Below are positions 34,190-43,265 of a stretch of DNA of 64,000 nt, in pieces. How positions within the stretch are numbered: the first letter of the stretch is position 1; each line of letters opens with the position of its first letter. Made by a program: the position numbers and the translations under genes. The stretch comes from Williamsia deligens (GTDB lineage: Bacteria; Actinomycetota; Actinomycetes; Mycobacteriales; Mycobacteriaceae): the NCBI RefSeq assembly GCF_024171765.1, contig NZ_JAMTCI010000001.1, positions 1,279,137 through 1,343,136 on the forward strand. Reading direction: 5' to 3'. The notes under the pieces are model-generated. The model was not told where the DNA came from and searched no databases. It saw only the letters and a program-made list of their open reading frames with translations.

Positions 34190-34209
34190 AATGATTTTCA
34201 CGTTTCATT
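34190..34209. promoter_or_regulatory. Probable LysG operator
   Basis: AATGA (34190-34194) and TCATT (34205-34209) form a dyad with 10 nt between them in the lysE-lysG gap, the most AT-rich stretch locally. It lies just before the -10 TAGACT (34209-34214) of lysG. LysR-type regulators bind such sites; here it could activate lysE and limit lysG. Confidence 0.5.
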
Positions 34210-34220
34210 AGACTTTCTTC

Positions 34221-35129
34221 ATGTCGATCTCGAGCGACGGTCTCGCCACCCTCGTCGCGGTGGTGCGCGAGGGGACCTTCGACGCCGCGGCCGGCGCGCT
34301 GCACATCACCCCGTCGGCGGTGAGTCAGCGCATCAAGTCGCTGGAGTCCGAGACGGGTCGACTGCTCGTCCGCCGGACTCGCCCCTGCTCCCCGACCGCC
34401 GACGGCGAAGTGCTCCTGCGGCTCGCCGAGCAGTGGGATCTGTTGCGCACCAGCGCTCTCGCCGAACTTGCCGGCGAACCGGAGGAGCAGTCGACCGATT
34501 CCCGGGATCAGCCGAGGGTGTCGTTGCCGATCGCCTCCAACGCCGACTCGCTGGCCATCTGGCTGCTGCCGGTGATCGCCGAGATGCAGCGACGCCATCC
34601 CGTGAGCATCGAGGTGCTCCGGGACGACGAGAGCCGCAACACCGATCTGCTCCGGTCTGGTCGTGTGGTCGGGGCGCTGACCTCCGAACCCGGTCGCGTC
34701 CGTGGGTGCATCGCGCATCGACTCGGCGCGACACGGTATCTGCCGGTCGCCACACCGGAGTTCGCGTCGTACTGGTTCCCCGACGGTCTCCGTGGTGCCG
34801 ACCTCGCGCGCGCACCGATGGTCGCGTTCGACCGCGCCGACACGATCATGGCCACGCTGATCCGGCGTCACACCCGTCGCTCCGTCGATCCGCCGACGAC
34901 CTACATCCCGGCGTCGACCGAGTACCACCGGGCCGTCGAGCTCGGTGCGGGATGGGGAACGGTGCCGGAGGCGCAGATCGCGCCGGCCCTGGCCCGGGGG
35001 ACGGTGCAGCTGCTCTCCGACAGCCACATCGACGTCGAGTTGTACTGGCAGCACTGGGCTGTCGAGTCACCGCTCGTCAGGGCGCTCACCGAGATGATCC
35101 TCACCACCGCCCCCGACCACCTCGTGTGA
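34221..35129 (+). CDS. lysG: LysR family regulator LysG/ArgP
   Basis: A 302-aa LysR protein of the ArgP/LysG branch. The HTH (residues 4-60) shows FDAAAGALHITPSAVSQRIK; the effector domain begins near 95. The conserved ASTEYHRAVELGAGWGTVPE near the C-terminus is characteristic of LysG/ArgP, which sense lysine or arginine and activate the exporter. ATG 34221 lies 6 nt after TAGACT, indicating a leaderless transcript. Confidence 0.92.
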   Translation: MSISSDGLATLVAVVREGTFDAAAGALHITPSAVSQRIKSLESETGRLLVRRTRPCSPTADGEVLLRLAEQWDLLRTSALAELAGEPEEQSTDSRDQPRVSLPIASNADSLAIWLLPVIAEMQRRHPVSIEVLRDDESRNTDLLRSGRVVGALTSEPGRVRGCIAHRLGATRYLPVATPEFASYWFPDGLRGADLARAPMVAFDRADTIMATLIRRHTRRSVDPPTTYIPASTEYHRAVELGAGWGTVPEAQIAPALARGTVQLLSDSHIDVELYWQHWAVESPLVRALTEMILTTAPDHLV

Positions 35130-35136
35130 TCCGCGT

Positions 35137-35976
35137 CTAGAACTCCTCGTCCACGTGGGAGTCGCGCGCGGCGGCCTCGCCGAGGTCGAGGCCCTCCAGC
35201 TCGGTCATGTCCTCGTCGGTGAGGACGAAGTCGAACAGCGACGCGTTGTGGACCTGCCGCTCGGCGTCCGCGGACTTCGGGATCACCCCGATCCCCTGCT
35301 GTACCGCCCATCGCAGCACGACGTGGATGGGACTGCGGCCGTGGGCCTTCGCGATCCCGGCGACACGCTCGTCGTCGAGCACACCCTCGGTCCGGCCGGT
35401 CGGACTCCACGCCTGGGCGTGGATCCCGCGCTCGGTCATGAAGGCGCGCAACTCTCGGCGGGGCAGCGCCGGCGAGCACTGGATCTGGTTGAGCACCGGC
35501 CACCGGCCGGTCTCGTCGAACAGCATCTGCAACTGGTCGACGGTGAAGTTCGAGACACCGGCGGCACCGACGAGTCCGTCATCGACGAGGGACAGCATCG
35601 CGCGCCACGTCTCCACCGTCAGTCCGAGGCTCGGGCACGGCCAGTGGATGAGATAGACGTCGATGCGGTCGACGCCGAGTCGACGTGCGGACTCGCGGGC
35701 CGCGACGATCGTCGGGTCGAATCCGTGGTCGCCGCCACCGAGCTTGGTGATCACGGTGACGTCATCGCGGTCCACGCCCGAGTCGGCGATCCCGATACCC
35801 ACGCATTTCTCGTTGCTGTATCGGGTCGCGGTGTCGATGAGGCGATATCCGGAGCGGATCGCGGTGGCCACGGCGTCGGCTCCAGGACGCCCCAGGAGTT
35901 TGTAGGTGCCCAGTCCGACCAGCGGGATCGGCGGGGCGTCGGTCAGCGGGGCGGTCGGGATCGCGAGAGCGCTCAT
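35137..35976 (-). CDS. Aldo/keto reductase (AKR5-like)
   Basis: A 279-aa AKR with a full catalytic tetrad: Asp and Tyr in LIDTATRYSNE, Lys in VITKLGGG, His in YLIHWP. AGVSNF and VIPKSADAERQ form the NADPH site. It resembles 2,5-diketo-gluconate reductases and mycobacterial AKR5H-type enzymes. ATG 35976 overlaps the stop of the upstream amine oxidase gene as ATGA. The oxidase makes an aldehyde from an amine, and this protein could reduce it further. Confidence 0.88.
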   Translation of the reverse strand: MSALAIPTAPLTDAPPIPLVGLGTYKLLGRPGADAVATAIRSGYRLIDTATRYSNEKCVGIGIADSGVDRDDVTVITKLGGGDHGFDPTIVAARESARRLGVDRIDVYLIHWPCPSLGLTVETWRAMLSLVDDGLVGAAGVSNFTVDQLQMLFDETGRWPVLNQIQCSPALPRRELRAFMTERGIHAQAWSPTGRTEGVLDDERVAGIAKAHGRSPIHVVLRWAVQQGIGVIPKSADAERQVHNASLFDFVLTDEDMTELEGLDLGEAAARDSHVDEEF

Positions 35977-37322
35977 CGACCCATCATCGTCGACGCGCCG
36001 CCCGCCCAGAGCGCCTCGACCGCCACCGGGTGTCCGAGGACCCGGCAGGCCGCCCGATGCCCGGACAGCAGCGCGGCGGGAACGGTGGCCGGATCATCGG
36101 TCCACGTCGCCTCACCGGCGACGTGCAGCACGTCGCCGATCGGAGTCGCCAGGTCGTCGTGGTCGGCGGTGGTCGCGCCCACCGCCATGTACGCATAGGA
36201 GCCGCGGGCATACGGGTCGCCCAGCCAGTCCGTCCGATGCACCGCGACCGGAGCGGGCACGACGTCGCCGTGCAGGTGACGCAGCTGCGCGAGGATCGAC
36301 TCGACCAGTCCCGCGTCGTCCCACGATCGCGTCTCCAGCGCGGTCGGCCCCGCCGCGAACGTCAGCAGGGTGGGTTCGCCGTGCAACCGGGTGAGGTCGT
36401 ACCAGGAGTGCCATCGCCGGCCGTCCGGACCCTGCCGGCGGATCGCGTAGAAGTCATCCGGCCAGAACCGGTGCGGGAATCGCAGGACGACCTTCTCGAA
36501 GGCGTTCATCCGCAGGCGATCCAGTGCGCGCGCGTTCGTCGACGGCAGGGGCGGGTCGATCATCAGATCGGAGGACCGCAGGACGCCGACGGGCACCGTG
36601 AGGATCGCGGTGCGGCCCTCGAACCGGCCGCGGTCGGTGGTCACGACGACACCGTCGGCGCCCCACCGGATGTGTGTCACGACGTGGGAGAGCCGGATGT
36701 CGAGACCGTCGGCGAGGTGCGACGGAAGGGCGTCGTATCCGTCCGGGAAGACCACCTCGTCGCCGGCGACGGAATCGTCGTCGAGACCGTGCGCCGCGAG
36801 ATCGTCGATACACACGCCGTACTGCTCCTCTGCGCGGTGCTCGAGGTACTCCCGCACGCGAGCCGCGCGGTGGGTGTCCCACCCCTGCTGGGCGAGAGCC
36901 TGCTCGGTGACGTCGCGGTAGGAGGCGTCCGGTGGCGACGCGGCGATGACACCGACCAGGGCCGCGTCGAGGGCGTGGATGTCGGCGGCGTGCGCTCGCG
37001 ACTCGTCCTGCGTCAGACGTCGGCCGTCGGGGCCGTGGAGTGCGATGGGGCGGCTGTCGGGCTGGTAGGCGCCGACGGTGAACTCGACAGTCGCCATCCC
37101 GAACGCATCAGCCGCCGCGGCGACCGGACACCCGTCGACGCCGTGGATCCACGACGCCCCGAGGTCGGTGACCCGGCCGTCGGACCGATCGGTGACGACG
37201 CGACCGCCGACGCGGTCCCGCGCCTCGAGCACGACGACGTCGCGTCCGTGCTGCGACAGCAACCGGGCGGCGGCGAGCCCCGACACCCCGGCCCCGATCA
37301 CGACGGTGTCCGGCCGGGCCAT
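35973..37322 (-). CDS. Flavin monoamine oxidase family protein
   Basis: A 449-aa FAD amine oxidase. N-terminal TVVIGAGVSGLAAARLL, then GGRVVTDR and LGASWIHG, a C-terminal GSYAYMAVGA and VAGEATWTDDPATVP, the standard FAD-binding end of polyamine and monoamine oxidases. Probably oxidises an amine with O2 in the cytosol; no signal peptide. ATG 37322 follows GGAGGAGG. The downstream AKR is translationally coupled, and a thioesterase gene ends upstream by 23 bp on the same strand, so the three may be one transcript. Confidence 0.88.
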   Translation of the reverse strand: MARPDTVVIGAGVSGLAAARLLSQHGRDVVVLEARDRVGGRVVTDRSDGRVTDLGASWIHGVDGCPVAAAADAFGMATVEFTVGAYQPDSRPIALHGPDGRRLTQDESRAHAADIHALDAALVGVIAASPPDASYRDVTEQALAQQGWDTHRAARVREYLEHRAEEQYGVCIDDLAAHGLDDDSVAGDEVVFPDGYDALPSHLADGLDIRLSHVVTHIRWGADGVVVTTDRGRFEGRTAILTVPVGVLRSSDLMIDPPLPSTNARALDRLRMNAFEKVVLRFPHRFWPDDFYAIRRQGPDGRRWHSWYDLTRLHGEPTLLTFAAGPTALETRSWDDAGLVESILAQLRHLHGDVVPAPVAVHRTDWLGDPYARGSYAYMAVGATTADHDDLATPIGDVLHVAGEATWTDDPATVPAALLSGHRAACRVLGHPVAVEALWAGGASTMMGR

Positions 37323-37345
37323 CGGCGTCCTCCTCCGGGCAGGTG

Positions 37346-37879
37346 TCAGACCAGGATCATGCAACTGCTCGTCGCCGACGCGAGAAGTGCCCCGTCGGCG
37401 TCGCGGAGCTCGGCCTGCGCGAGAACGGTCCGGCGACCCGCGTGGACGACCGTGCCGGTGCAGACCACAGGACCCGTCTCGACCCGGACCGCGCGGAGGT
37501 ACTTCACCGACAGGTCCAGGGTCGTGTAGCGGACGCCGGCGGGCAACGTCGTGTGGACGGCGCACCCGGCCGCCGAGTCCAGAAGGGTGGCGATGATCCC
37601 GCCGTGTACGGAGCCGATCGGGTTGTAGTGGTACTCGGCCGGCTCGAGGGTGAACGCTGCGACACCCTCGTCGACCCGGGTGAGCTCGGCACCGGTGAGC
37701 GCCATGATCGGCGGCGCCGGGATGTCACCCGCGGCCAACGCTCGCATGAACTCGATCCCCGTCCGCCCCACCGCGCCGGACGCCGTCTCCGAGGGGTCCC
37801 GCCAGGTGAACGTGCGACGTCGGGCGTCGTCCGCGAGGGCGGAGTCGCCGGTGCGGGGGGTGGTCATGTCTGCGGTCAT
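37346..37879 (-). CDS. PaaI-type hotdog thioesterase
   Basis: A 177-aa protein with one hotdog fold; NPIGSVHGGIIATLLDSAAG is the classic HGG(x)(A/I)xxxD motif. It hydrolyses an acyl- or aryl-CoA. An N-terminal extension of about 50 residues precedes the domain. ATG 37879 is preferred because GAGGAGCGGATCG precedes it; the frame remains open further upstream to 37918. First gene of the thioesterase, amine oxidase and AKR group. Confidence 0.85.
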   Translation of the reverse strand: MTADMTTPRTGDSALADDARRRTFTWRDPSETASGAVGRTGIEFMRALAAGDIPAPPIMALTGAELTRVDEGVAAFTLEPAEYHYNPIGSVHGGIIATLLDSAAGCAVHTTLPAGVRYTTLDLSVKYLRAVRVETGPVVCTGTVVHAGRRTVLAQAELRDADGALLASATSSCMILV

Positions 37880-38023
37880 CGATCCGCTCCTCGGCGATCG
37901 CGATGGATTCTCATCCACCGTGGACGGTCAGCACTTGCTGGCTATATGAAACCATAGTCAACCAGTGGGCGAAACCGGAGAGATGGCCACGAGCTGAGGC
38001 GGTCGACTCGCCGACCGCGGGCT

Positions 38024-38029
38024 TAGAGT
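38024..38029 (+). promoter_or_regulatory. -10 element of the tandem lipase operon
   Basis: TAGAGT lies 6 nt before the GTG at 38036, with no ribosome binding site between, again implying a leaderless message. Confidence 0.45.
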
Positions 38030-38035
38030 CACGAG

Positions 38036-39253
38036 GTGATCGTGTCCGTGCGTCAGCATCTCCGCGTCCTCGTCGTCGGACTCGCCGTCGCGGCCATGAC
38101 GACGCTCGTCGTCCCGGCGGCGTCGGCCGACGAGCCGCCGCCGACCGCCGCACCGGCGTGGTCCGGTCTCGACGTCCGCGACTACGCCGGCCCGATCCCG
38201 ACGACGCCGGGGACGGTCATCCGGTCGGTGCCGCTCGACAGGTCGCTGTGGGTGCGATCGGCCGGTGACGCCCGCCGGTTCCTCTACTCCTCGGTCGACC
38301 AGCACGGCCGGATGGCGGTCAGCACCGCCGCCGTCTTCCTCCCGCGGTCCGCGCCTCCGGCCGGCGGGTGGCCCGTCGTGGCATGGGCGCACGGCACGGT
38401 CGGGATCGGCGACTCGTGCACACCGTCGGCGCAGAAGCGCTCGCCCCGCGACGACGACTACATCTCGCACTGGCTCGACCAGGGCTACGCCGTGGTCGGC
38501 ACCGACTACACCGGACTGGGCACACCCGGACTCATGAGTTATCTGAACGGCGAGGTCGAGGCCCGATCTGTCGTCGACTCCGTCGTCGCGCTGCGGCAGC
38601 TCGGTCTCCGGACCGCATCGAGGTGGGCCATCGTCGGGCAGTCGCAGGGGGCGGGGGCCGCGATGAACGCCGCGCGACGCGCCACCGAGTTCAGCCGCGG
38701 TCGTGGTCTGGACTACCGCGGCGTCGTCGCCACCGGCACGCCCGCGAACATCGAGTCGATCATCGCGCTCGGTGGTCCGTCGTTCCCGCCGGTCCGGCTC
38801 CCGGTCGGTCTGACGACGTACCTGACCTACATCCTCGCTGCGGTCCGCGACGCACGTCCCGACGTCGGGATCGATCGGATCCTCACCCCGACCGGACGCG
38901 CCATGGCCGATCTCTCCGAGACCGTCTGCTACCCCGAGCTCGCGCAGCGGCTGACGGGCGTCGACGTGCGGTCGTACTTCTCCCACCCGATCTCGTCTCT
39001 TCCGAACGCCTACCGGGAGCTGAACCGCTTCCTGGGCATCCCGGCGTCCGGCTACGACCGACCGATCTTCCTGGGCCAGGGCCTGCGGGATATCGACGTC
39101 CCGGCACCGTTCGCGCTGTCGTTGGCCGCACAGCTGTCCGCGGCCCGCCAATCGTTCGAGCTGCACGTGTATCCCACCGACCACTCGGGCACCGTGTACG
39201 CGTCGCAGCGTGACTCGACGCCGTTCCTCGCGCGGATCATGGCGCCCCGGTGA
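38036..39253 (+). CDS. Secreted LIP-family lipase/esterase (first of tandem pair)
   Basis: A 405-aa alpha/beta-hydrolase of the secretory lipase (LIP, PF03583-like) family. A signal peptide (residues about 1-31, ending in ASADE) precedes SGLDVRDYAGPIPTTPGT. The segment AWAHGTVGIGDSCTPS is the oxyanion region and VGQSQGAGAA carries the nucleophile. HVYPTDHSG supplies the histidine. Probably cleaves esters outside the membrane. GTG 38036 follows a leaderless promoter. Its stop overlaps the next gene's GTG as GTGA. Confidence 0.88.
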   Translation: MIVSVRQHLRVLVVGLAVAAMTTLVVPAASADEPPPTAAPAWSGLDVRDYAGPIPTTPGTVIRSVPLDRSLWVRSAGDARRFLYSSVDQHGRMAVSTAAVFLPRSAPPAGGWPVVAWAHGTVGIGDSCTPSAQKRSPRDDDYISHWLDQGYAVVGTDYTGLGTPGLMSYLNGEVEARSVVDSVVALRQLGLRTASRWAIVGQSQGAGAAMNAARRATEFSRGRGLDYRGVVATGTPANIESIIALGGPSFPPVRLPVGLTTYLTYILAAVRDARPDVGIDRILTPTGRAMADLSETVCYPELAQRLTGVDVRSYFSHPISSLPNAYRELNRFLGIPASGYDRPIFLGQGLRDIDVPAPFALSLAAQLSAARQSFELHVYPTDHSGTVYASQRDSTPFLARIMAPR

Positions 39254-40452
39254 TCTCGCCCCACCGCTGGGTCACGGCTGCCCTCGCCGTCGCCGCGACG
39301 TTCGCGGTGGTCTCGCCGGCCGCGGCCGAGCCCGACGTCCTCCCGACACCGCCACCGATCTGGTCGGGTCTCGATGCCCGCGACCACACAGGGCCGATCC
39401 CCCAGCGGGCGGGCACACTCATCGAGCAGCGTCCGCTCGATCGGCGCCTCTGGCTGCCGGACGCCGGCAGTGCAACCCGGATCCTGTACTCGACCACCGA
39501 CGGTCTCGGGCGGCGGGCCGTCAGCACCGGGTCGATCACGGTGCCGCGCGGCACCCCGCCCGCGGGCGGGTGGCCGATGCTGGCGTGGGCGCACGGCACC
39601 GTCGGGATGGGGGACGACTGCGCCCCCTCGGCGCAGAGGCCCTCCGCCGACGACATCGGCTACCTCGGCCACTGGCTGCGGCGCGGATACGCGATCGTCG
39701 CGACCGACTATGTGGGACAGGGCACCCCGGGCCCGCTCTACTATCTCGACAGCACCACGGCCGCGCATTCCGTGGTGGACTCGGTGGTCGCCGCGCGGGC
39801 CGGCGGTCTCCCGTTGGCGAGACGCTGGGCGACCCTCGGGCACTCGCAGGGCGGCGCCGCCGCCCTCGCCGCAGCACGCAACGCCCCGGACTTCTCCGCC
39901 GGCAGCGGCCTGGACTTCCGTGGCGGTCTCGCCACCGGCGTACCCGCCGACCTCGAGAGCATCCTGCCGACCCTCGGTCCGCAGTTCCCGCCCGTCGTGC
40001 TGCCGCGGGCGCTCAACGCCTACGTCCTGTACATCCTGGCCGGGTTCCGTTCCGCCCGCCCGGATCTGCGGATCGACGACCTGCTGACCGTGAGAGGCAG
40101 GTCGTTGGTCGACCGCGCGAACAGCGCCTGCGGACGCGAACTCCGTCCGTTCACGCAGGGTCTCGACCTGCGCACGCTCTTCCGCCGACCGCTGGCCTCG
40201 ATCCCGGACGCCTACGGTGCGATCCGTCGCTACCTGGGCACGCCCGACTCGGGCTACACGCGACCGGTGTTCATCGGCCAGGGACTCGCCGACGTGAACG
40301 TCCCGGCCCCGTCGGCGCTGTCGCTCGCGACCCAGATGACGGCCCACCGACAACCGCTGGAACTGCACGTGTACCCCGCCGCCGATCACCCCGGGGTGCT
40401 CACCGCCGTCCTCCCCGACGCCGACCGATTCCTCGCTCGCATCCTGCGGTGA
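39250..40452 (+). CDS. Secreted LIP-family lipase/esterase (second of tandem pair)
   Basis: A 400-aa paralogue of the preceding gene, sharing the order of motifs and most block spacing: SGLDARDHTGPIPQRAGT, AWAHGTVGMGDDCAPS, nucleophile in LGHSQGGAAA, histidine in YPAADHPG. It has its own signal peptide (ending SPAAAE). The pair arose by tandem duplication and is translated together through a GTGA overlap. Sequence divergence between them is considerable, suggesting different substrates or an old duplication. Confidence 0.88.
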   Translation: MISPHRWVTAALAVAATFAVVSPAAAEPDVLPTPPPIWSGLDARDHTGPIPQRAGTLIEQRPLDRRLWLPDAGSATRILYSTTDGLGRRAVSTGSITVPRGTPPAGGWPMLAWAHGTVGMGDDCAPSAQRPSADDIGYLGHWLRRGYAIVATDYVGQGTPGPLYYLDSTTAAHSVVDSVVAARAGGLPLARRWATLGHSQGGAAALAAARNAPDFSAGSGLDFRGGLATGVPADLESILPTLGPQFPPVVLPRALNAYVLYILAGFRSARPDLRIDDLLTVRGRSLVDRANSACGRELRPFTQGLDLRTLFRRPLASIPDAYGAIRRYLGTPDSGYTRPVFIGQGLADVNVPAPSALSLATQMTAHRQPLELHVYPAADHPGVLTAVLPDADRFLARILR

Positions 40453-40523
40453 TCGCGCCGCGATGACCCCGTCCTAGGCTCGACACCGAGCCCGCGTTCC
40501 CGCCCCAGCAGTCAGGAGACGAC

Positions 40524-42230
40524 ATGTCGACCGAGAACCCCTCCCCCGACGTGAAGCCCCGCAGCCGCGACGTCACCGACGGCCTCGAGAAGACCGCTGC
40601 GCGCGGCATGCTGCGCGCGGTCGGGATGGGCGACGACGACTGGGGCAAGTCCCAGATCGGCGTCGCCTCGTCGTGGAACGAGATCACGCCGTGCAACCTC
40701 TCGCTGGAACGTCTCGCGAAGGCGGTGAAGGGCGGCGTGAGCGCGGCCGGCGGGTTCCCGCTCGAGTTCGGCACCATCTCCGTCTCCGACGGGATCTCCA
40801 TGGGCCACGAGGGCATGCACTTCTCGCTGGTGTCGCGCGAGGTGATTGCCGACAGCGTCGAGACCGTGATGAGCGCCGAGCGCCTCGACGGGTCGGTGCT
40901 GCTCGCCGGCTGCGACAAGTCGCTGCCCGGAATGCTCATGGCCGCAGCGCGTCTGGACCTCGCGAGCGTCTTCCTGTATGCCGGGTCGACCCTGCCCGGT
41001 TTCGCGACGTTGTCCGACGGCAGCGAGCACCAGGTCACGATCATCGACGCCTTCGAGGCCGTCGGCGCCTGCTCACGCGGCCTGATGTCGCGCGAGGACG
41101 TGGACACCATCGAGCGCGCGATCTGTCCCGGTGAGGGCGCCTGCGGCGGCATGTACACCGCCAACACGATGGCCAGCGCCGCCGAGGCGCTCGGCATGTC
41201 CTTGCCGGGCAGCGCGTCCCCGCCCGCACCGGACCGTCGTCGCGACCAGTTCGCCCACGCCAGCGGCGAGGCCGTCGTCGAACTGCTGCGGCGCGGGATC
41301 ACCGCGCGCGACATCCTCACCAAGGAGGCGTTCGAGAACGCCATCGCGGTCGTCATGGCGTTCGGCGGGTCCACCAACGCGGTGCTGCACCTGCTCGCGA
41401 TCGCCAACGAGGCCGAGGTGGAGCTCACCCTCGACGACTTCACCCGCGTCGGTTCCCGGGTCCCGCACCTCGCCGACGTGAAGCCGTTCGGCAAGCACGT
41501 CATGACGGATGTCGACCAGATCGGCGGCGTCCCCGTGGTGATGAAGGCCCTGCTCGACGCCGGGCTGGTCCACGGCGACTGCCTCACCGTCACCGGCAGG
41601 ACCATGGCCGAGAACCTCGCCCACATCGCCCCGCCCGACCCCGACGGCAAGGTGCTGCGCGCGATGTCCGAGCCGATCCACCCGACCGGCGGCATCACCA
41701 TCCTCCAGGGGTCACTCGCCCCCGGCGGCGCCGTGGTCAAGTCGGCCGGCTTCGACTCCGACGTGTTCGAGGGCACCGCGCGGGTCTTCGAACGCGAGCG
41801 TGCCGCGATGGACGCGCTCGAGGACGGGACCATCTCCGCCGGCGACGTCGTCGTCATCCGCTACGAGGGCCCCAAGGGTGGCCCGGGGATGCGGGAGATG
41901 CTCGCCATCACCGGAGCCATCAAGGGCGCCGGCCTCGGCAAAGACGTCCTGTTGCTCACCGACGGTCGGTTCTCCGGTGGCACCACCGGGCTGTGCGTCG
42001 GGCACGTCGCCCCGGAGGCGGTCGACGGCGGCCCGGTCGCGTTCGTGCGTGACGGCGACCGCATCCGGCTCGACGTCGGGAAGGGGACACTCGACCTGCT
42101 GGTCGACGACGCCGAGCTCGAAACCCGCCGTCAGGACTGGGCCCCGCTGCCGCCGCGCTACACCCGCGGGGTGCTCGCGAAGTACACGAAGCTCGTCGGT
42201 TCGGCGTCGCAGGGGGCCGTGCTCGCCTGA
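40524..42230 (+). CDS. ilvD: Dihydroxy-acid dehydratase
   Basis: A 568-aa IlvD/Edd enzyme converting dihydroxy-acids to 2-keto acids in isoleucine and valine synthesis. Fe-S ligands are Cys57 (TPCN), Cys130 (AGCDKSLPG) and Cys207 ([12 protein letters not shown]). [19 protein letters not shown] lies near the C-terminus. Length is as expected. ATG 40524 follows CAGGAGACGAC. No other branched-chain gene is close; IlvD is also isolated from ilvBNC in many relatives. Confidence 0.96.
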   Translation: MSTENPSPDVKPRSRDVTDGLEKTAARGMLRAVGMGDDDWGKSQIGVASSWNEITPCNLSLERLAKAVKGGVSAAGGFPLEFGTISVSDGISMGHEGMHFSLVSREVIADSVETVMSAERLDGSVLLAGCDKSLPGMLMAAARLDLASVFLYAGSTLPGFATLSDGSEHQVTIIDAFEAVGACSRGLMSREDVDTIERAICPGEGACGGMYTANTMASAAEALGMSLPGSASPPAPDRRRDQFAHASGEAVVELLRRGITARDILTKEAFENAIAVVMAFGGSTNAVLHLLAIANEAEVELTLDDFTRVGSRVPHLADVKPFGKHVMTDVDQIGGVPVVMKALLDAGLVHGDCLTVTGRTMAENLAHIAPPDPDGKVLRAMSEPIHPTGGITILQGSLAPGGAVVKSAGFDSDVFEGTARVFERERAAMDALEDGTISAGDVVVIRYEGPKGGPGMREMLAITGAIKGAGLGKDVLLLTDGRFSGGTTGLCVGHVAPEAVDGGPVAFVRDGDRIRLDVGKGTLDLLVDDAELETRRQDWAPLPPRYTRGVLAKYTKLVGSASQGAVLA

Positions 42231-42250
42231 GCGCCCGTAGGGTCGAGGGC

Positions 42251-42670
42251 ATGCGTCTCGGACTGCACGATCGGATGCCGACGGTGGACCGGGCCATGTC
42301 CGTGCCCGCCGAATCGGTCTGGGACGTCATCGTCGACCTCGACGCCTGGCCGGTGTGGGGTCCGACCGTCGTCGGGGCCCAGCTCGACACCCCCGGCCCC
42401 TTCACCCTGTCCTCGCGCGGGAAGGTGTGGACACCGGTCGGCGTGCCGCTGCCCTTCGAGATCACCGAGTTCGTCGACGGTCGGGTCTGGGCATGGCGCG
42501 TCCTCGGTGTGCCCGCGACCAGGCATGAGGTCATCCCGACGGAGGCCGGCTGCGTCCTGCGCTTCGGTGTGCCGCTGTGGGCCCCGGCCTACCTCACCGT
42601 GATGGCACTGGCGTTGCCGCGTATCGAGCGTCTCACGCGACGGCGGATGATCACCGGCGGCGACCGCTGA
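42251..42670 (+). CDS. SRPBCC family protein (polyketide cyclase/START-like)
   Basis: A 139-aa helix-grip protein. PAESVWDVIVDLDAWPVWGPTV is the usual N-terminal signature of the SRPBCC superfamily, which binds hydrophobic ligands. No catalytic pattern can be identified. TAGGGT (42238-42243) lies 7 nt before ATG 42251, so a leaderless start is likely. Its end overlaps the convergent next gene by 20 bp. Confidence 0.8.
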   Translation: MRLGLHDRMPTVDRAMSVPAESVWDVIVDLDAWPVWGPTVVGAQLDTPGPFTLSSRGKVWTPVGVPLPFEITEFVDGRVWAWRVLGVPATRHEVIPTEAGCVLRFGVPLWAPAYLTVMALALPRIERLTRRRMITGGDR

Positions 42671-43265
42671 GGGACCGCGCGATCCGGACGACCGCGACGG
42701 TGCCCAGCACCCACGGCCCGCCCACGATCACCGGATCGATCCAGGCGTGATGGGTGTCGGCACGCCGGCGTCCCACGCGTGACCGCCACCCACCGCGGGT
42801 GATCTCCGTGCGTATCCCCGTCTGGGTGATCGGGTTGTCCGGTCTCGTCGTCGCGAAGGACCGGAGGTGGTGCTCCGCCGCGTCGACCCGGTCGGCGCCG
42901 AGCAGGATGAGCCAGTGCGCGGCGCGCGCCTCGCTGAAGCGGTCGTAGGCGATGCGGCGCAGGCGGCCCGCCATCCCGCCGAGCGGTTGCGCGGTCCCGA
43001 ACACCGGTGTCAGGAAGCGGTGTTCGATCGATCGCTCTCGGTACCCGTTCTCGGGCTGACGATCCGGGAAACGCCAGTGGGCGCCGGTCTCCAGCCTCTG
43101 CAGCTTGGGCACCGACGGGCGGTCGGCCGGGTCGAGGTCGACACCCCAGCCCGGGATCCTCGCCCGGAGTTCGTCGGCCGACGGGACCTGTGGACGGTCG
43201 GCGGTGTAGGCCGGGAGGTGCTCCGGCGACCCTGTGACGGCATCTCCTGTCCGGTCGTCGGTCAT
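42651..43265 (-). CDS. Protein of unknown function coupled to a zinc alcohol dehydrogenase
   Basis: A 204-aa protein with no recognised domain. The middle has RFLTPVFGTAQPLGGMAGRL and a region rich in Arg and His; one possible membrane segment near the C-terminus (VIVGGPWVLGTVAVVRI). ATG 43265 overlaps the stop of the dehydrogenase gene as ATGA, so it is translated with it. A small partner or accessory protein of the dehydrogenase is an inference. High confidence that it is a gene, low on function. Confidence 0.75.
   Translation of the reverse strand: MTDDRTGDAVTGSPEHLPAYTADRPQVPSADELRARIPGWGVDLDPADRPSVPKLQRLETGAHWRFPDRQPENGYRERSIEHRFLTPVFGTAQPLGGMAGRLRRIAYDRFSEARAAHWLILLGADRVDAAEHHLRSFATTRPDNPITQTGIRTEITRGGWRSRVGRRRADTHHAWIDPVIVGGPWVLGTVAVVRIARSLSGRRR

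Noticed and set aside
32081-35140. A 1019-codon open frame on the plus strand
   Set aside because: It overlaps gtrA, an aldo/keto reductase, lysE and lysG in other frames, which all have clear domains and starts; the frame has the Arg/Pro-rich composition of a high-GC shadow.
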